64,000 nucleotides of DNA from Gillisella vitis (GCA_009744235.1 WPHV01000012.1:1-64000), one strand, 5' to 3'; shown: positions 25,562 to 34,549, numbered from the stretch's first letter. Translations and numbers: made by a program. Notes: a model not told the origin generated them from the letters alone.

Positions 25562-25611
25562 TGAAAGCCCCCATCTTTCCTCCATCTCTGATGGAGACAT
25601 GGGGGCTTTCA
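25562..25611. terminator. Nested 13-bp hairpin after argC
   Basis: TGAAAGCCCCCAT (25562-25574) pairs perfectly with ATGGGGGCTTTCA (25599-25611). Inside it CTCCATC (25580-25586) pairs with GATGGAG (25590-25596). It could terminate argC transcription, although no T-run follows. It also covers the likely start codon of the next gene (25591), so it could instead limit that gene's translation. Confidence 0.55.
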
Positions 25612-26427
25612 CATCTCAGGCTAATCGCCGATACCCCTAGCAGCCTCGTTTACCGAGCCATGCAGGACCAACGCCCCGTCATTGTCAAAGCTCTGAAGCC
25701 CGAAGGCAGCGGCGAACGACCGGGCCTGGATTTTCTGCGCTGGCGGGCTGGCAATGGTGCAATCCGGCTCATCGATCAGGCCGACGACATCGCCCTGCTG
25801 GACGATGCGGGCAACCTGCTGCTGCGCCATCATCTTGGCAAGGTCGGAGATCCGGTAGCAACGGAGATCATTGTCGATGTATTGGCGCGCCTGCATGCGC
25901 CCTCGTCCGACCCTGTTCCCGATGCGCTGACGCCGCTAGATGTCCATTTCAGCGCCCTGTTTGCGCTTGAGAAAACCATGTCTGACCCGGCCATCGCCGA
26001 GATCATCCATTGGACCGCAGCACTTGCCCGCAGCCTGCTTGCCGAGCAACAGGATATCAAGCCGCTACACGGCGACCTGCACCACGATAATGTCATCGGC
26101 GATGACAGTGGCAATTGGCTGGCCATCGATCCGCAAGGCCTGCTGGGCGATCCGGCCTATGATGTCGCCAATGTGTTTGGCAATCCGCTCCACGCTCCAA
26201 ATCTCGTTCTTGATCGCCAGCGCGCGCTAGACCTGAGCCAGCGGTTTTCATTGGCATTGGGCTGTTCGTCACGCAAAATCCTCAGCTATGCCGCAGCTCA
26301 TGCAGGTCTCTCCTGCGCCTGGACGCTGAGCCGCCCGCTGACCGCATCAGGCAATACCAATCTTGCCGAGCGGCTTGGCTTTGCCCGGCTGGCACGGTCC
26401 ATACTTGCTGAACAGTTTGTCGACTGA
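25591..26427 (+). CDS. Aminoglycoside/hydroxyurea phosphotransferase-like kinase
   Basis: A kinase-like protein of about 278 residues of the APH(6)/hydroxyurea-resistance group. It has an ATP-lobe segment PVIVKALKP, the catalytic loop LHGDLHHDNVIGD and the metal-binding WLAIDPQGLLGDPAYDVAN. It might phosphorylate streptomycin-like compounds or a metabolite; resistance cannot be assumed. The start is uncertain: ATG at 25591 lies inside a hairpin, and a TTG at 25549 is 4 bases after the argC stop. Neither has a binding site. Confidence 0.75.
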   Translation: METWGLSHLRLIADTPSSLVYRAMQDQRPVIVKALKPEGSGERPGLDFLRWRAGNGAIRLIDQADDIALLDDAGNLLLRHHLGKVGDPVATEIIVDVLARLHAPSSDPVPDALTPLDVHFSALFALEKTMSDPAIAEIIHWTAALARSLLAEQQDIKPLHGDLHHDNVIGDDSGNWLAIDPQGLLGDPAYDVANVFGNPLHAPNLVLDRQRALDLSQRFSLALGCSSRKILSYAAAHAGLSCAWTLSRPLTASGNTNLAERLGFARLARSILAEQFVD

Positions 26428-26489
26428 TCCGCCTCTCGTGCTGGTTGCCGCCACGGCGTATATTCGGGTCATATCTTCAGGAGCATCCC

Positions 26490-27317
26490 ATGACCGACAG
26501 CCGTCTTCCCGTTTATTTCATCCCTCATGGCGGCGGGCCCTGGCCCTTCATGGATTTCCCGAAAGACGACCAGGGCAAAGGCCCCTGGGACGATCTTGCG
26601 GCCTTTCTGCAAGGCCTGCCTGCCGATCTCGGCGTCACGCCGAAAGCCATTCTCATCGTCTCCGGCCATTGGGAAAAGGAACCCCAGGTCACCGTCAGCA
26701 CGGCAGCGGCCCCCGGCATGCTCTATGATTATTACGGCTTTCCCGCCCATACCTATGAGATAACCTATCCGGCTAAAGGCGATCCGGCACTGGCTGCCCA
26801 TGTCCGCGCGCTGCTGCAACAGGCAGGCATTGCTTCAGCGGAAGATGATTCGCGCGGCTTCGACCACGGCGTCTTCGTTCCGCTGATGGTTGCCTATCCG
26901 GATGCGGATGTGCCTGTCGTGATGCTGTCGCTGAAAAATACGCTGGATGCGGAAAGCCATCTGGAGATCGGCAAGGCTTTGCAGTCGCTGCGCGATGACA
27001 ATGTGCTGATCATCGCGTCCGGCATGAGCTACCATAATATGCCGATGTTTCGCCGCCGCGATGCCGACCACGAAGCCGTTGCCAAACGGTTCGATGACTG
27101 GCTGACGGCAGCGGTAGAAATACCCGACCCGGATGCCCGTGCCGCAACGCTCAGCCTCTGGAATCAAAACCCGGATGCGCTTGCCTGCCATGTGCCTGAC
27201 CATGACCATCTTGTGCCGCTGTTTGTGGCCGCAGGGGCTGCGGGCGCGGACAAGGGCGTGCGGACGTTCAATGGTCTGGCGCTGGGCAAGGCCTATTCAG
27301 GCTACCGGTTCGGGTAG
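26490..27317 (+). CDS. Class III extradiol ring-cleavage dioxygenase (DODA/YgiD-like)
   Basis: A 275-residue protein of the LigB superfamily. Metal-binding histidines appear in YFIPHGGGP (His13), IVSGHWE (His60), FDHGVFVPL and ASGMSYHN. Single-domain members such as YgiD act on catechols such as DOPA and use zinc or iron; the substrate here is unknown. An AGGAG site lies 6 bases before the ATG. Its last 21 bases overlap the convergent ctaA gene. Confidence 0.85.
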   Translation: MTDSRLPVYFIPHGGGPWPFMDFPKDDQGKGPWDDLAAFLQGLPADLGVTPKAILIVSGHWEKEPQVTVSTAAAPGMLYDYYGFPAHTYEITYPAKGDPALAAHVRALLQQAGIASAEDDSRGFDHGVFVPLMVAYPDADVPVVMLSLKNTLDAESHLEIGKALQSLRDDNVLIIASGMSYHNMPMFRRRDADHEAVAKRFDDWLTAAVEIPDPDARAATLSLWNQNPDALACHVPDHDHLVPLFVAAGAAGADKGVRTFNGLALGKAYSGYRFG

Positions 27318-28391
27318 CGGATAGGAGCCGTAGAAGCCCCGTAGATGTGCGACCGTAAAGCCGAGCAGGATCAGCGCGCCGCCCTGATGGGCGAGCGCCG
27401 CATGAAGCTGCACCTGCATGAGCAGCGCGGAAATCCCCAACGCGGCCTGACAGCAAACGATGGCAAACAGCACGACACTGCGGCGCGCATGGGTCGTTCC
27501 CGGGGCCGCCCGCAGCGACGAGACCATGTGATAGAGCGCCACCAGAAACACGGTATAGGCACCAATGCGATGCACGAACTGCACCGTCTTCGGGTTTTCG
27601 AAGAAATTCAGCCAGACGGGATGCTGGAGCAGCAGATCACCGGGTATCAGCGCCCCATCCATCAGCGGCCAGGTATTGTAGGACATGCCCGCATCCAGCC
27701 CTGCCACCAGCGCCCCCAGATAGATCTGGAACAGCACAAGGCACAGCAGCGCTATCGCCCAATGCCTCGAATGCGCGGCTGGAGCCGGATCGGCGCTATG
27801 GCGGGCAAGGCCACGCATCACCCAGACACAGGATGAGAAGATCAGACAGGCTGTAACCAAATGAGTTGCCAACCGGTATTGGCTGACCTCGGTGCGCTCC
27901 GACAGGCCTGATGATACCATCCACCAGCCGATAAAGCCCTGAAAGCCGCCAAGCGCAAGTATGCCGACCAGCGGCCAGCGCAAACGCTTCTCGATCCGTC
28001 CTGTGACCCAGAAAAACACCAGCGGCAGGGCAAAGATCACGCCGATGCTGCGGGCCAGGAAGCGATGCGCCCATTCCCACCAGAAAATCGTCTTGAACGC
28101 CTCGACCGTCATGCCCTTGTTAACCAGCTCATATTGCGGGATCTGCTGGTAGAGCTTGAACTCTTCCTCCCATTCCGCCGCGCTCAACGGGGGAATGACA
28201 CCGTGGATCGGCTTCCACTGGGTAATCGACAGGCCAGAATTGGTCAGCCGCGTTGCCCCACCGACCAGAACCAGGGCAAACAGCGCGAGAATCACCAGGC
28301 CGAGCCAGATGCGCAGGGCGCGGCGGTTGCGGCTTTGCCGGTCAAGGGCGGCTGCCGCCGGGACGGGTGAAGCGGTGCTGGCGATGGTCAT
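27297..28391 (-). CDS. ctaA: Heme A synthase
   Basis: A 364-residue inner-membrane protein with eight membrane helices that oxidises the C8 methyl group of heme O to give heme A for cytochrome aa3 oxidase. Conserved features include VGGATRLTNSGLSITQWKP after helix 1, and histidines in WEWAHRF, RLATHLVTA, QFVHRIGAY and ALAHQGGA. The length is that of the proteobacterial (type 2) form. Confidence 0.95.
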   Translation of the reverse strand: MTIASTASPVPAAAALDRQSRNRRALRIWLGLVILALFALVLVGGATRLTNSGLSITQWKPIHGVIPPLSAAEWEEEFKLYQQIPQYELVNKGMTVEAFKTIFWWEWAHRFLARSIGVIFALPLVFFWVTGRIEKRLRWPLVGILALGGFQGFIGWWMVSSGLSERTEVSQYRLATHLVTACLIFSSCVWVMRGLARHSADPAPAAHSRHWAIALLCLVLFQIYLGALVAGLDAGMSYNTWPLMDGALIPGDLLLQHPVWLNFFENPKTVQFVHRIGAYTVFLVALYHMVSSLRAAPGTTHARRSVVLFAIVCCQAALGISALLMQVQLHAALAHQGGALILLGFTVAHLRGFYGSYPLPEPVA

Positions 28392-28546
28392 CGGTCCAAT
28401 CTCTCCATTCTACGGCATAATCCCGGTCCGAACGCTGTGTTGCAGGCGGAACTGGTGCATTCCGGTTGATTTGCATCAGGACCCGGTGCAAAACAAGGGC
28501 GGAAGGTTTGCGACATCGCGTCGCGTCCTGCAATCAGGGTCATAGC

Positions 28547-28756
28547 ATGCCGGTCAGACTGCGCAAATTCATCGGGACGATTTTGATCGTCGTGCTTGTC
28601 ATGCTTTACGCGGTGCTGGCCACCACCATTGCCACATTGACATTGGCACAATCACCCTGGTGGGTGCATCTCACCTATTTCCTGCTGTCGGGTGTGGTCT
28701 GGATCCTGCCAGCCATGGCGATCATCAAATGGATGGCGGGTCCGGTTCGCAAATAA
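28547..28756 (+). CDS. DUF2842 small membrane protein
   Basis: A 69-residue protein with two hydrophobic helices (about 8-28 and 39-60) joined by AQSPWWVHLTYF, and a basic end. It matches DUF2842, a family that commonly lies beside ctaA in this order. Function is unknown; a link to cytochrome oxidase maturation is only suggested by neighbourhood. The ATG at 28547 has an AGGGT site. Confidence 0.75.
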   Translation: MPVRLRKFIGTILIVVLVMLYAVLATTIATLTLAQSPWWVHLTYFLLSGVVWILPAMAIIKWMAGPVRK

Positions 28757-28829
28757 TCCGCGCATTGCATAATCCTTAAATACAAACCGGGTAAACTGGT
28801 GCTGTATCGACAGGACCGGAGAATGCAGC

Positions 28830-30044
28830 GTGGCGATGATCGATCCGAAACGGCTGACTGAAACCGCCAGCAGCCAAATCTCCGTGGCAGATATCGCCGT
28901 GGACGTTTTGCCTGCGATGGAGCCTCTGGAGGCCGACTGGCGCTGTCTGGAGCGCAACAACCACCTGTCGCTGCATCAAGGTTACGACTGGTGCCGCGCC
29001 TGGGTTAAAACCCATGGCAACCCGCTGGCCATCCTGCATGGCAACAGCAATGGACGCAGCCTGTTCATCCTGCCGCTGGAAATCACCCGCCACGCTATGA
29101 TCCGCAAGGCAAGCTTCATTGCCACCCGCTTCACCAATATCAATACCGGCCTGTTTGACCCGGCTTTTTGCCAGCAGGTGGAGCCGGACACGGCCAAACA
29201 GTTGGGAAAGCAGATTGTCCAGGCAATGACGGGGCATGCCGATCTCGTTCACCTCGGCAATATTCCGCTCTCCTGGCGTGGATTGTCTCATCCTCTGGCC
29301 AGCCTACCGGCTGTCGAACATCAGAACCATGCCTTCCAACTGCCTGTTCTAGGCGACTTTGAGCAGACGCTCTCCCAGATCAACGCCAAGCGTCGCCGCA
29401 AGAAATACCGTAACCAGGTCCGCAAGCTGGAAGCGAGCGGCGGCTTTGAACATATTATTGCATGCGGTGAAGAGCAGAAGGCCTGGCTGCTGGATTTGTT
29501 TTTCCGGCAAAAAGCGATCCGCTTCGAAACCCTCGGCCTTCCGGACGTGTTCCAGGAGCCGGAGACACAGGCATTCTTCCAGTTGCTGCTGCAAAGCGAG
29601 GCAGGCGGATTGAACGTGCCGCTGGAACTGCATGCGCTGCGGTTGTCGGGCAGCCATCAAAATGGCAAGATTGCCGCCATCGCCGGCCTGTCACGCAAGG
29701 GCGATCACGTTATCTGCCAGTTCGGCTCGATAGACGAAAACATTGCCCCGGAAACCAGCCCCGGGGAATTGCTGTTCTGGCTGATGATCGAACAATGCTG
29801 CGCCGAAGGGGCCGCCCTGTTCGACTTCGGCCTCGGTGACCAGATCTACAAGCGAAGCTGGTGCCCTATGGAAACCGTGCAACACGATATTTTGCTGCCT
29901 GTGACCCCTCTCGGCCACCTCGCCGCCACAGCGGAGCGGAGCCTGATCCGCTCCAAGGCGTTCATCAAGGGTCATCCCCAACTCTATAGCGCCCTGCAAA
30001 AACTCCGCGCCCGTAGCAATGCGCAGGCGGATGATCCGGGCTAG
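28830..30044 (+). CDS. FemAB/GNAT-type acyltransferase (CelD/BcsL-like)
   Basis: A 404-residue cytoplasmic protein with a GNAT-like Acetyltransf_6 domain. Typical features are DWRCLERNNHLSLHQGYDW at the N-terminus, the basic helix INAKRRRKKYRNQVRKLE near 187-204, and LFDFGLGDQIYKRSWCP near 330-346. Such proteins acylate sugars or peptides in polysaccharide loci, and here it adjoins export and polymerisation genes. The start is GTG (28830) or ATG (28836), behind GGAG. The acceptor is unknown. Confidence 0.75.
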   Translation: MAMIDPKRLTETASSQISVADIAVDVLPAMEPLEADWRCLERNNHLSLHQGYDWCRAWVKTHGNPLAILHGNSNGRSLFILPLEITRHAMIRKASFIATRFTNINTGLFDPAFCQQVEPDTAKQLGKQIVQAMTGHADLVHLGNIPLSWRGLSHPLASLPAVEHQNHAFQLPVLGDFEQTLSQINAKRRRKKYRNQVRKLEASGGFEHIIACGEEQKAWLLDLFFRQKAIRFETLGLPDVFQEPETQAFFQLLLQSEAGGLNVPLELHALRLSGSHQNGKIAAIAGLSRKGDHVICQFGSIDENIAPETSPGELLFWLMIEQCCAEGAALFDFGLGDQIYKRSWCPMETVQHDILLPVTPLGHLAATAERSLIRSKAFIKGHPQLYSALQKLRARSNAQADDPG

Positions 30045-30050
30045 GATTAG

Positions 30051-30424
30051 AGGCTTGAGTTTGTTAGGTTAAGATTGAACCATAGTACAGAACGCAAAAG
30101 TTTTTCGGGCGCGCGGCCCCCTCTTGCCTCTGCCGCCACCTTCTCCCCGATGGGGAGAAGAAGTGCGAGCCGCCTTCCTGATCACTCACCGACACCGTGA
30201 AAAAGGTATAATCTTTTTTCAACATCAAACTGAGATTCAGTGCTGTCGCTTTTGCTTCTTCTCACCAGCGGGGAGAAGGTCCCGGCAGGGGGATGAGGGG
30301 GTGCGCAGCCGAGAGGATGTTTGCGTCGTGTACCCCGCCGATTGAACCACACAGACTCTAAATCTTCTTGTTGTCGTTTAACTGTCCGAGAAAACTCGGT
30401 TTCCACGTTCCCCTGACAAATTTC
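30051..30424 (+). repeat. RIME-like repeat copy 3, split by an inserted element
   Basis: The left part 30051-30082 (GAGTTTGTTAGGTTAAGATT then GAACCA) and the right part 30340-30424 (from GATTGAACCA, ACAGACTCTAAATC, through GAAAACTCGGTTTCC, to CCCTGACAAATTTC) join into a complete RIME-like copy matching 5099-5203. The interruption is in the centre of the first palindrome. The right end touches the 3' end of the co-polymerase gene. Confidence 0.8.
30083..30339. mobile_element. MITE-like element inserted in a RIME-like palindrome
   Basis: The insert of about 257 bp is bounded by the direct repeat GATTGAACCA (30073-30082 and 30340-30349). Its ends are imperfect inverted repeats of 78-79 bases: 30085-30162 and 30255-30333. 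They share the outer GTACA..ACGCAAA, a GCGC-GCCCCCTC block and the inner ACCTTCTCCCC....GAGAAGAAG. Each arm ends in its own small hairpin. No coding capacity is present. The features fit a miniature inverted-repeat transposable element with a 10-bp target duplication. Confidence 0.75.
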
Positions 30425-32666
30425 AAGCCACCCGCTGGCCACCATCATCCGGTGGCACCGCATTGTCGTCACTCATCAGCACCAGATCACTATAGCCAAC
30501 GGCTTCGAAGGCGGACATGATTTGCGCCAATTGCTTGCGGTCCGGATTGGGCGCAGAGAGGATGACTTCATGGTCCTGGGCCTTGCACAGGCCAACGACA
30601 TTGTCGGCGCTGGCCGGGCCGCATTCGATCAGGACCAGGTCGTAAACGTCGGCAAGCGCCTCGACCACCATTGACAGCCGCTCGATGCCACGCAGCGCCT
30701 GACGGATATCGCTATTGCCCTTCGGCACGATATGGGCGTTTGACAATCGGTCGGAATGGATGGTTTCACCAAAGGCAACGTCGCCGCAGAGCAGATCGGT
30801 CACGCCGGGCAGATCGTTTCGCACGGCCATCAGCGCTGTCGGATAGCCGGAGCCGGTCATGTCAATCAGGATCACCGTGCGTTCGGCTTTGGCCACGGCG
30901 CGTGCCAAAAGCACCGTTGCCGCCGATCCGTCATCGCCGGAAGGCGAGATGACCACTGCTTTGGAAATACCATGCCGCGTCAAGTAACGCGCCACCGACG
31001 CGATTGAAAACTCATGATCGGCATCGGAAAGGGCCGCGGGATGTTGATCGCTTTCACCTTCAGGATCTGCCGGTGCGATGGGCGGAGTTTCCTTTTCGAT
31101 CCGTTCGGCTGCTGCCGTCGCTGCGATCGCGGCAGCCGCCGCATCCAGTCTTGGCTTCTGTTTTGCAGGCGCGGCTGCTGGTTCGTCAAAGGCAGGCTCA
31201 CCGGTCCGGCGGCGGGGATATTCCTGCGCAAACCGCCCGCTGCGGTCTGGATCAACAGGGCCGACAGGCTTCAGCGCCCGGCCACTGAACAGTTCCGCCA
31301 ACATGATGACGATCACGCTCAACACCAGAGCCGCCATGGCGGCCACAACTGTGATCGGCAGGACCTTGGGGAAATTCGGTTCACTCGGCTCGGAGGCGCG
31401 GGAAATCACCCGGGCATCGGCAGGGCTGGCATTGCTGTCCAGACGGCTGGTGGCTTCGCGGTAGCGGGCAAGATAGGTTTCCAGCAATTGCCGCTGGGCG
31501 CTGGCTTCGCGCTCCAATGCCGCAAGCCCGACCTGGCTGTCCCCAGCCTTGGCGCTTTGTGCCTTGAGGGTCGTCAGCTGCCGGTCAAGCTCCGCTTCGC
31601 GCATCCGCGCCACATTGGCCTCGGTTTCCAGGCTGGAGACGACTTTTCTCGTCTCTTCGGCCAATTGCTGGCGCAGGTTGGCCAATTGGGCCCGCAGCGC
31701 CTTGATGCGCGGGTGTCCGTCCAGAAGACTGGTGGAGAGGTCGGAGATTTGTGCCTGTACGGCGGCTTCCGCCTGTTTCAACTGCTGCACGGCAGGAGAG
31801 GCCATGACGATATCGAGATTGTCGGTCGACCGCCCGGCCTTCAATGATGCCTTGGCATTTTCGGCCCGTGCCTGCGCACTGGCCCGGTCGGTCCGCACCC
31901 GCGCCAATTCCGTCGATATATCGTTGAGCTGCTTGGAGGCGAATGTACCGCCCTCGCCGGTCGACAGCAGATCGGCATTGCGGCGATAATCCGCGACTTT
32001 CTTTTCCGCGTCGGACACCTTCTGACGCAGATTGGAAATTTCCGGCTCCAGCCAGCGGGCCGCGTCCTCATTGCTATCAAGCTTGGCGCCGCTCTGGATC
32101 GCCAGATAGACCTTGACCATTTCATTGGGAATGGCAGCGGCGAGCCTTGCATCCTTGGAGGAAAACTCGATGCCGATAACCCGCGACTTCTCGACCTGAT
32201 AGACCTGAAGCTTTTCCAGGAAGGTACGGATCACCCGGTCTTCTGGCGCCAGATCGAGCGGGTTCTTTTTCAGATGCAGCATCACCATCAGATCCGACAG
32301 GGCGGAGGGATGCAGATCAGGGTCGAATTCCGTCAGTTCATAGAGCTTGAGATCCTTCACCACCTGGCGGATCAGATCGACAGATCGGAACAGCTGCACC
32401 TGACTGGCAATATTCAGCTCGTCCAGCACCGGTTCGGAGGCGGCCGACTTGGCGTTTTCCGCATCGTAATTGGGCGCGCGCGGCTCAATCAGCACCGTCG
32501 TTTCGGCGCGGTAGGTCGGACGGATCATGCTGGCCCCGGCAAAGGCGACGCCTGCGGCCAGACAAGTGACAAGCAATACCCTGCCCTTTCGCTGCCAGAC
32601 GGCGCGAAACAGCTGCAAGAGATCGATATCTACGTCCTGATGGGCGGCGACCGGCTGACCCGACAT
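30423..32666 (-). CDS. Polysaccharide co-polymerase, Wzz/Wzc (ExoP)-like, degenerate kinase domain
   Basis: A 747-residue inner-membrane protein. The N-terminal Wzz domain has its first helix near 30-50, a long periplasmic coiled-coil region (about 210-400), and the second helix near 430-455. The cytoplasmic domain (about 575-740) looks like a BY-kinase/ParA fold: VVISPSGDDGSAATVLLARA then VILIDMTGSGYP. The Walker A lysine is absent and there is no tyrosine-rich tail, so it probably does not phosphorylate. It should control chain length. It is divergent from the Wza gene across 177 bp. Confidence 0.85.
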   Translation of the reverse strand: MSGQPVAAHQDVDIDLLQLFRAVWQRKGRVLLVTCLAAGVAFAGASMIRPTYRAETTVLIEPRAPNYDAENAKSAASEPVLDELNIASQVQLFRSVDLIRQVVKDLKLYELTEFDPDLHPSALSDLMVMLHLKKNPLDLAPEDRVIRTFLEKLQVYQVEKSRVIGIEFSSKDARLAAAIPNEMVKVYLAIQSGAKLDSNEDAARWLEPEISNLRQKVSDAEKKVADYRRNADLLSTGEGGTFASKQLNDISTELARVRTDRASAQARAENAKASLKAGRSTDNLDIVMASPAVQQLKQAEAAVQAQISDLSTSLLDGHPRIKALRAQLANLRQQLAEETRKVVSSLETEANVARMREAELDRQLTTLKAQSAKAGDSQVGLAALEREASAQRQLLETYLARYREATSRLDSNASPADARVISRASEPSEPNFPKVLPITVVAAMAALVLSVIVIMLAELFSGRALKPVGPVDPDRSGRFAQEYPRRRTGEPAFDEPAAAPAKQKPRLDAAAAAIAATAAAERIEKETPPIAPADPEGESDQHPAALSDADHEFSIASVARYLTRHGISKAVVISPSGDDGSAATVLLARAVAKAERTVILIDMTGSGYPTALMAVRNDLPGVTDLLCGDVAFGETIHSDRLSNAHIVPKGNSDIRQALRGIERLSMVVEALADVYDLVLIECGPASADNVVGLCKAQDHEVILSAPNPDRKQLAQIMSAFEAVGYSDLVLMSDDNAVPPDDGGQRVA

Positions 32667-32843
32667 TCCATCCCTCCTTCAAATCTGTCCGGAGCGTAAA
32701 CGAACATAGTAACTCAAGCGTTAACCGCCTGTGGTCATCGCGGAGATTGCAGGATAAGCTTGCCGGACTTGCGCTCCAATCTTTACACTCCCTTAACCAT
32801 ACTGGCCGATAAGAACATGATTATCTTCTATGGGAGCGTGCGC

Positions 32844-33413
32844 ATGGTCACCGCCAAACAGATCTTGCTGGCTGTTGCCGTCACCCTGCTGGCGGCGCTT
32901 TCCAGCTGCGCCACCTATAAGCCGGCTTCGAAAGTCTTCCAGGAAGCAACGATCCAGCCCTACCGGCTGGATAGCGGCGACCGGCTGCGCATCACCGTGT
33001 TCGACCAGGCCAATCTGAGCAATACCTATACCGTGGATCAGGCCGGCTATATCGCCTTTCCGCTGATCGGCCAGGTCGCGGCGCGCGGCACCACCATGCC
33101 ACAGCTGGAAGGCACCATTGCCCAGCGGCTGCGCAAGGGCTATCTGCGCGATCCCGATGTCAGCATTGAGATCGACCGCTACCGCTCGATCTTCGTCATG
33201 GGCGAAGTTGGCCAGCCGGGGCAATATTCCTATGTGCCGGGCATGACGGTGCAAAATGCCATCGCCGTTGCTGGCGGCTTCACCAGCCGCGCCAACGAGC
33301 GCGACGTGGATGTGACCCGCAAGGTCAATGGCACCATCGCCACGGGCCGGGTGCCGATCACCGACCCCATCATTGCCGGTGATACGGTTTATGTGCGCGA
33401 ACGGCTGTTCTGA
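32844..33413 (+). CDS. Outer-membrane polysaccharide export protein (Wza-type lipoprotein)
   Basis: A 189-residue lipoprotein with a signal ending LLAALSSC (lipid-bearing Cys22). A Poly_export domain follows, around YRLDSGDRLRITVFDQANLS and RLRKGYLRDPDVSIEI, then a single SLBB domain around VMGEVGQPGQYSYVPGMTVQ. It is much shorter than E. coli Wza, as usual for rhizobial exporters. The ATG at 32844 has GGGAGC upstream; earlier in-frame ATGs would spoil the signal peptide. Its stop overlaps the next start (TGATG). Confidence 0.9.
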   Translation: MVTAKQILLAVAVTLLAALSSCATYKPASKVFQEATIQPYRLDSGDRLRITVFDQANLSNTYTVDQAGYIAFPLIGQVAARGTTMPQLEGTIAQRLRKGYLRDPDVSIEIDRYRSIFVMGEVGQPGQYSYVPGMTVQNAIAVAGGFTSRANERDVDVTRKVNGTIATGRVPITDPIIAGDTVYVRERLF

Positions 33414-34549
33414 TGCCGGATGAAGACGGGCTGCGGATCATCCATTGCTTCCGCTCGCCAATTGGCGGCATTTTCCGGCATGTGCGCGATCTGGTCGAGC
33501 ATCACGACGCGCTTGGCCATTCCGTCGGCATTATCTGCGACAGCAGCACCGGCGGCGACCATGAGGACGCCCTGTTTGCGGAATTGCTGCCCCGCCTGAA
33601 ACTCGGCCTTATCCGCCAGCCGATCCGGCGCGCCATTGGCTTTGACGATATCAGCGCGGTGCGCTCCTGCTATCGGCATATCAAGAGCCTGAAGCCCGAT
33701 ATACTGCATGGTCACGGTGCCAAGGGCGGCGCCCTCGCCCGCATCATTGGCACGGCGCTTCGCATGCAGGGATCAAAGGTTGTCCGCATCTATTCACCGC
33801 ATGGCGGCAGCCTGCATTATCGCCGCAACAGGCCGGTTGGCAGACTGATCTTTGCCCTGGAAAAGCTGTTGGAACGCCAGACCGAAGCCATCGCCTTTGT
33901 CTGCGGCTTCGAGCAATGGTCCTACGGGCAAAAGGTGGGAAAACCGAGCTGCGACTCCCGATTGATTTTGAATGGGATCAGCGAGAGTGAATTTCGACCT
34001 GTACCACTCCGTGACGCATCCGTGGACTTCGTCTTCATCGGCATGTTGCGGGATCTGAAAGGCCCTGACGTCTTCATCAACGCCGTGCTGGAGGCGGAAC
34101 GGTTGCTGGGGCGTCCTCTGACCGGCGCTGTCATCGGCGATGGCCCGGACCGAGACAGATACGAGCAGCAGATTCACCAGCGCGGACTTGGCCTTCGCAT
34201 GCAATTGCTGCCTGCCATGCGGGTCTCGGAAGCCTTTACCTTCAGCAATATTGTTGTCGTCCCCTCCAGAGCTGAATCCATGCCCTATATCGTGCTGGAG
34301 GCGATTGCCGCCGGAAAATCGGTGATTGCCAGCGCCGTCGGCGGCATTCCGGAAGCTCTGGGCAAGAACAGCGCCGCACTGGTCAAACCCGACAATGTCG
34401 AGGAACTGGCCGCTACCATGGTGCAGGCCCTGACCCAACCCGACTGGAAACAGGCCGTCATGCCGGACCCGGTTCTCTTCCATGCGCGATTTTCTGCCTC
34501 TGCCATGGCCACACAAATGCTGGCGCTCTACCGCGATCATTCGGTTTGA
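33413..34549 (+). CDS. Glycosyltransferase family 4 (polysaccharide locus)
   Basis: A 378-residue GT-B enzyme. The N-lobe has IHCFRSPIGGIFRHVRDLVE and DILHGHGAKGGALARI. The C-lobe has FIGMLRDLKGPDVFINAV, the GDGPDRDRYE segment, and the nucleotide-sugar signature PSRAESMPYIVLEAIAAGK with the E-x7-E pattern. It would add a sugar to the lipid-linked repeat on the cytoplasmic side. It is translationally coupled to the exporter gene by a one-base overlap. Confidence 0.88.
   Translation: MPDEDGLRIIHCFRSPIGGIFRHVRDLVEHHDALGHSVGIICDSSTGGDHEDALFAELLPRLKLGLIRQPIRRAIGFDDISAVRSCYRHIKSLKPDILHGHGAKGGALARIIGTALRMQGSKVVRIYSPHGGSLHYRRNRPVGRLIFALEKLLERQTEAIAFVCGFEQWSYGQKVGKPSCDSRLILNGISESEFRPVPLRDASVDFVFIGMLRDLKGPDVFINAVLEAERLLGRPLTGAVIGDGPDRDRYEQQIHQRGLGLRMQLLPAMRVSEAFTFSNIVVVPSRAESMPYIVLEAIAAGKSVIASAVGGIPEALGKNSAALVKPDNVEELAATMVQALTQPDWKQAVMPDPVLFHARFSASAMATQMLALYRDHSV

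Noticed and set aside
30124..30472. Short frames within the inserted MITE-like element
   Set aside because: They follow the inverted repeats and hairpins and lack start signals; the element is non-coding.
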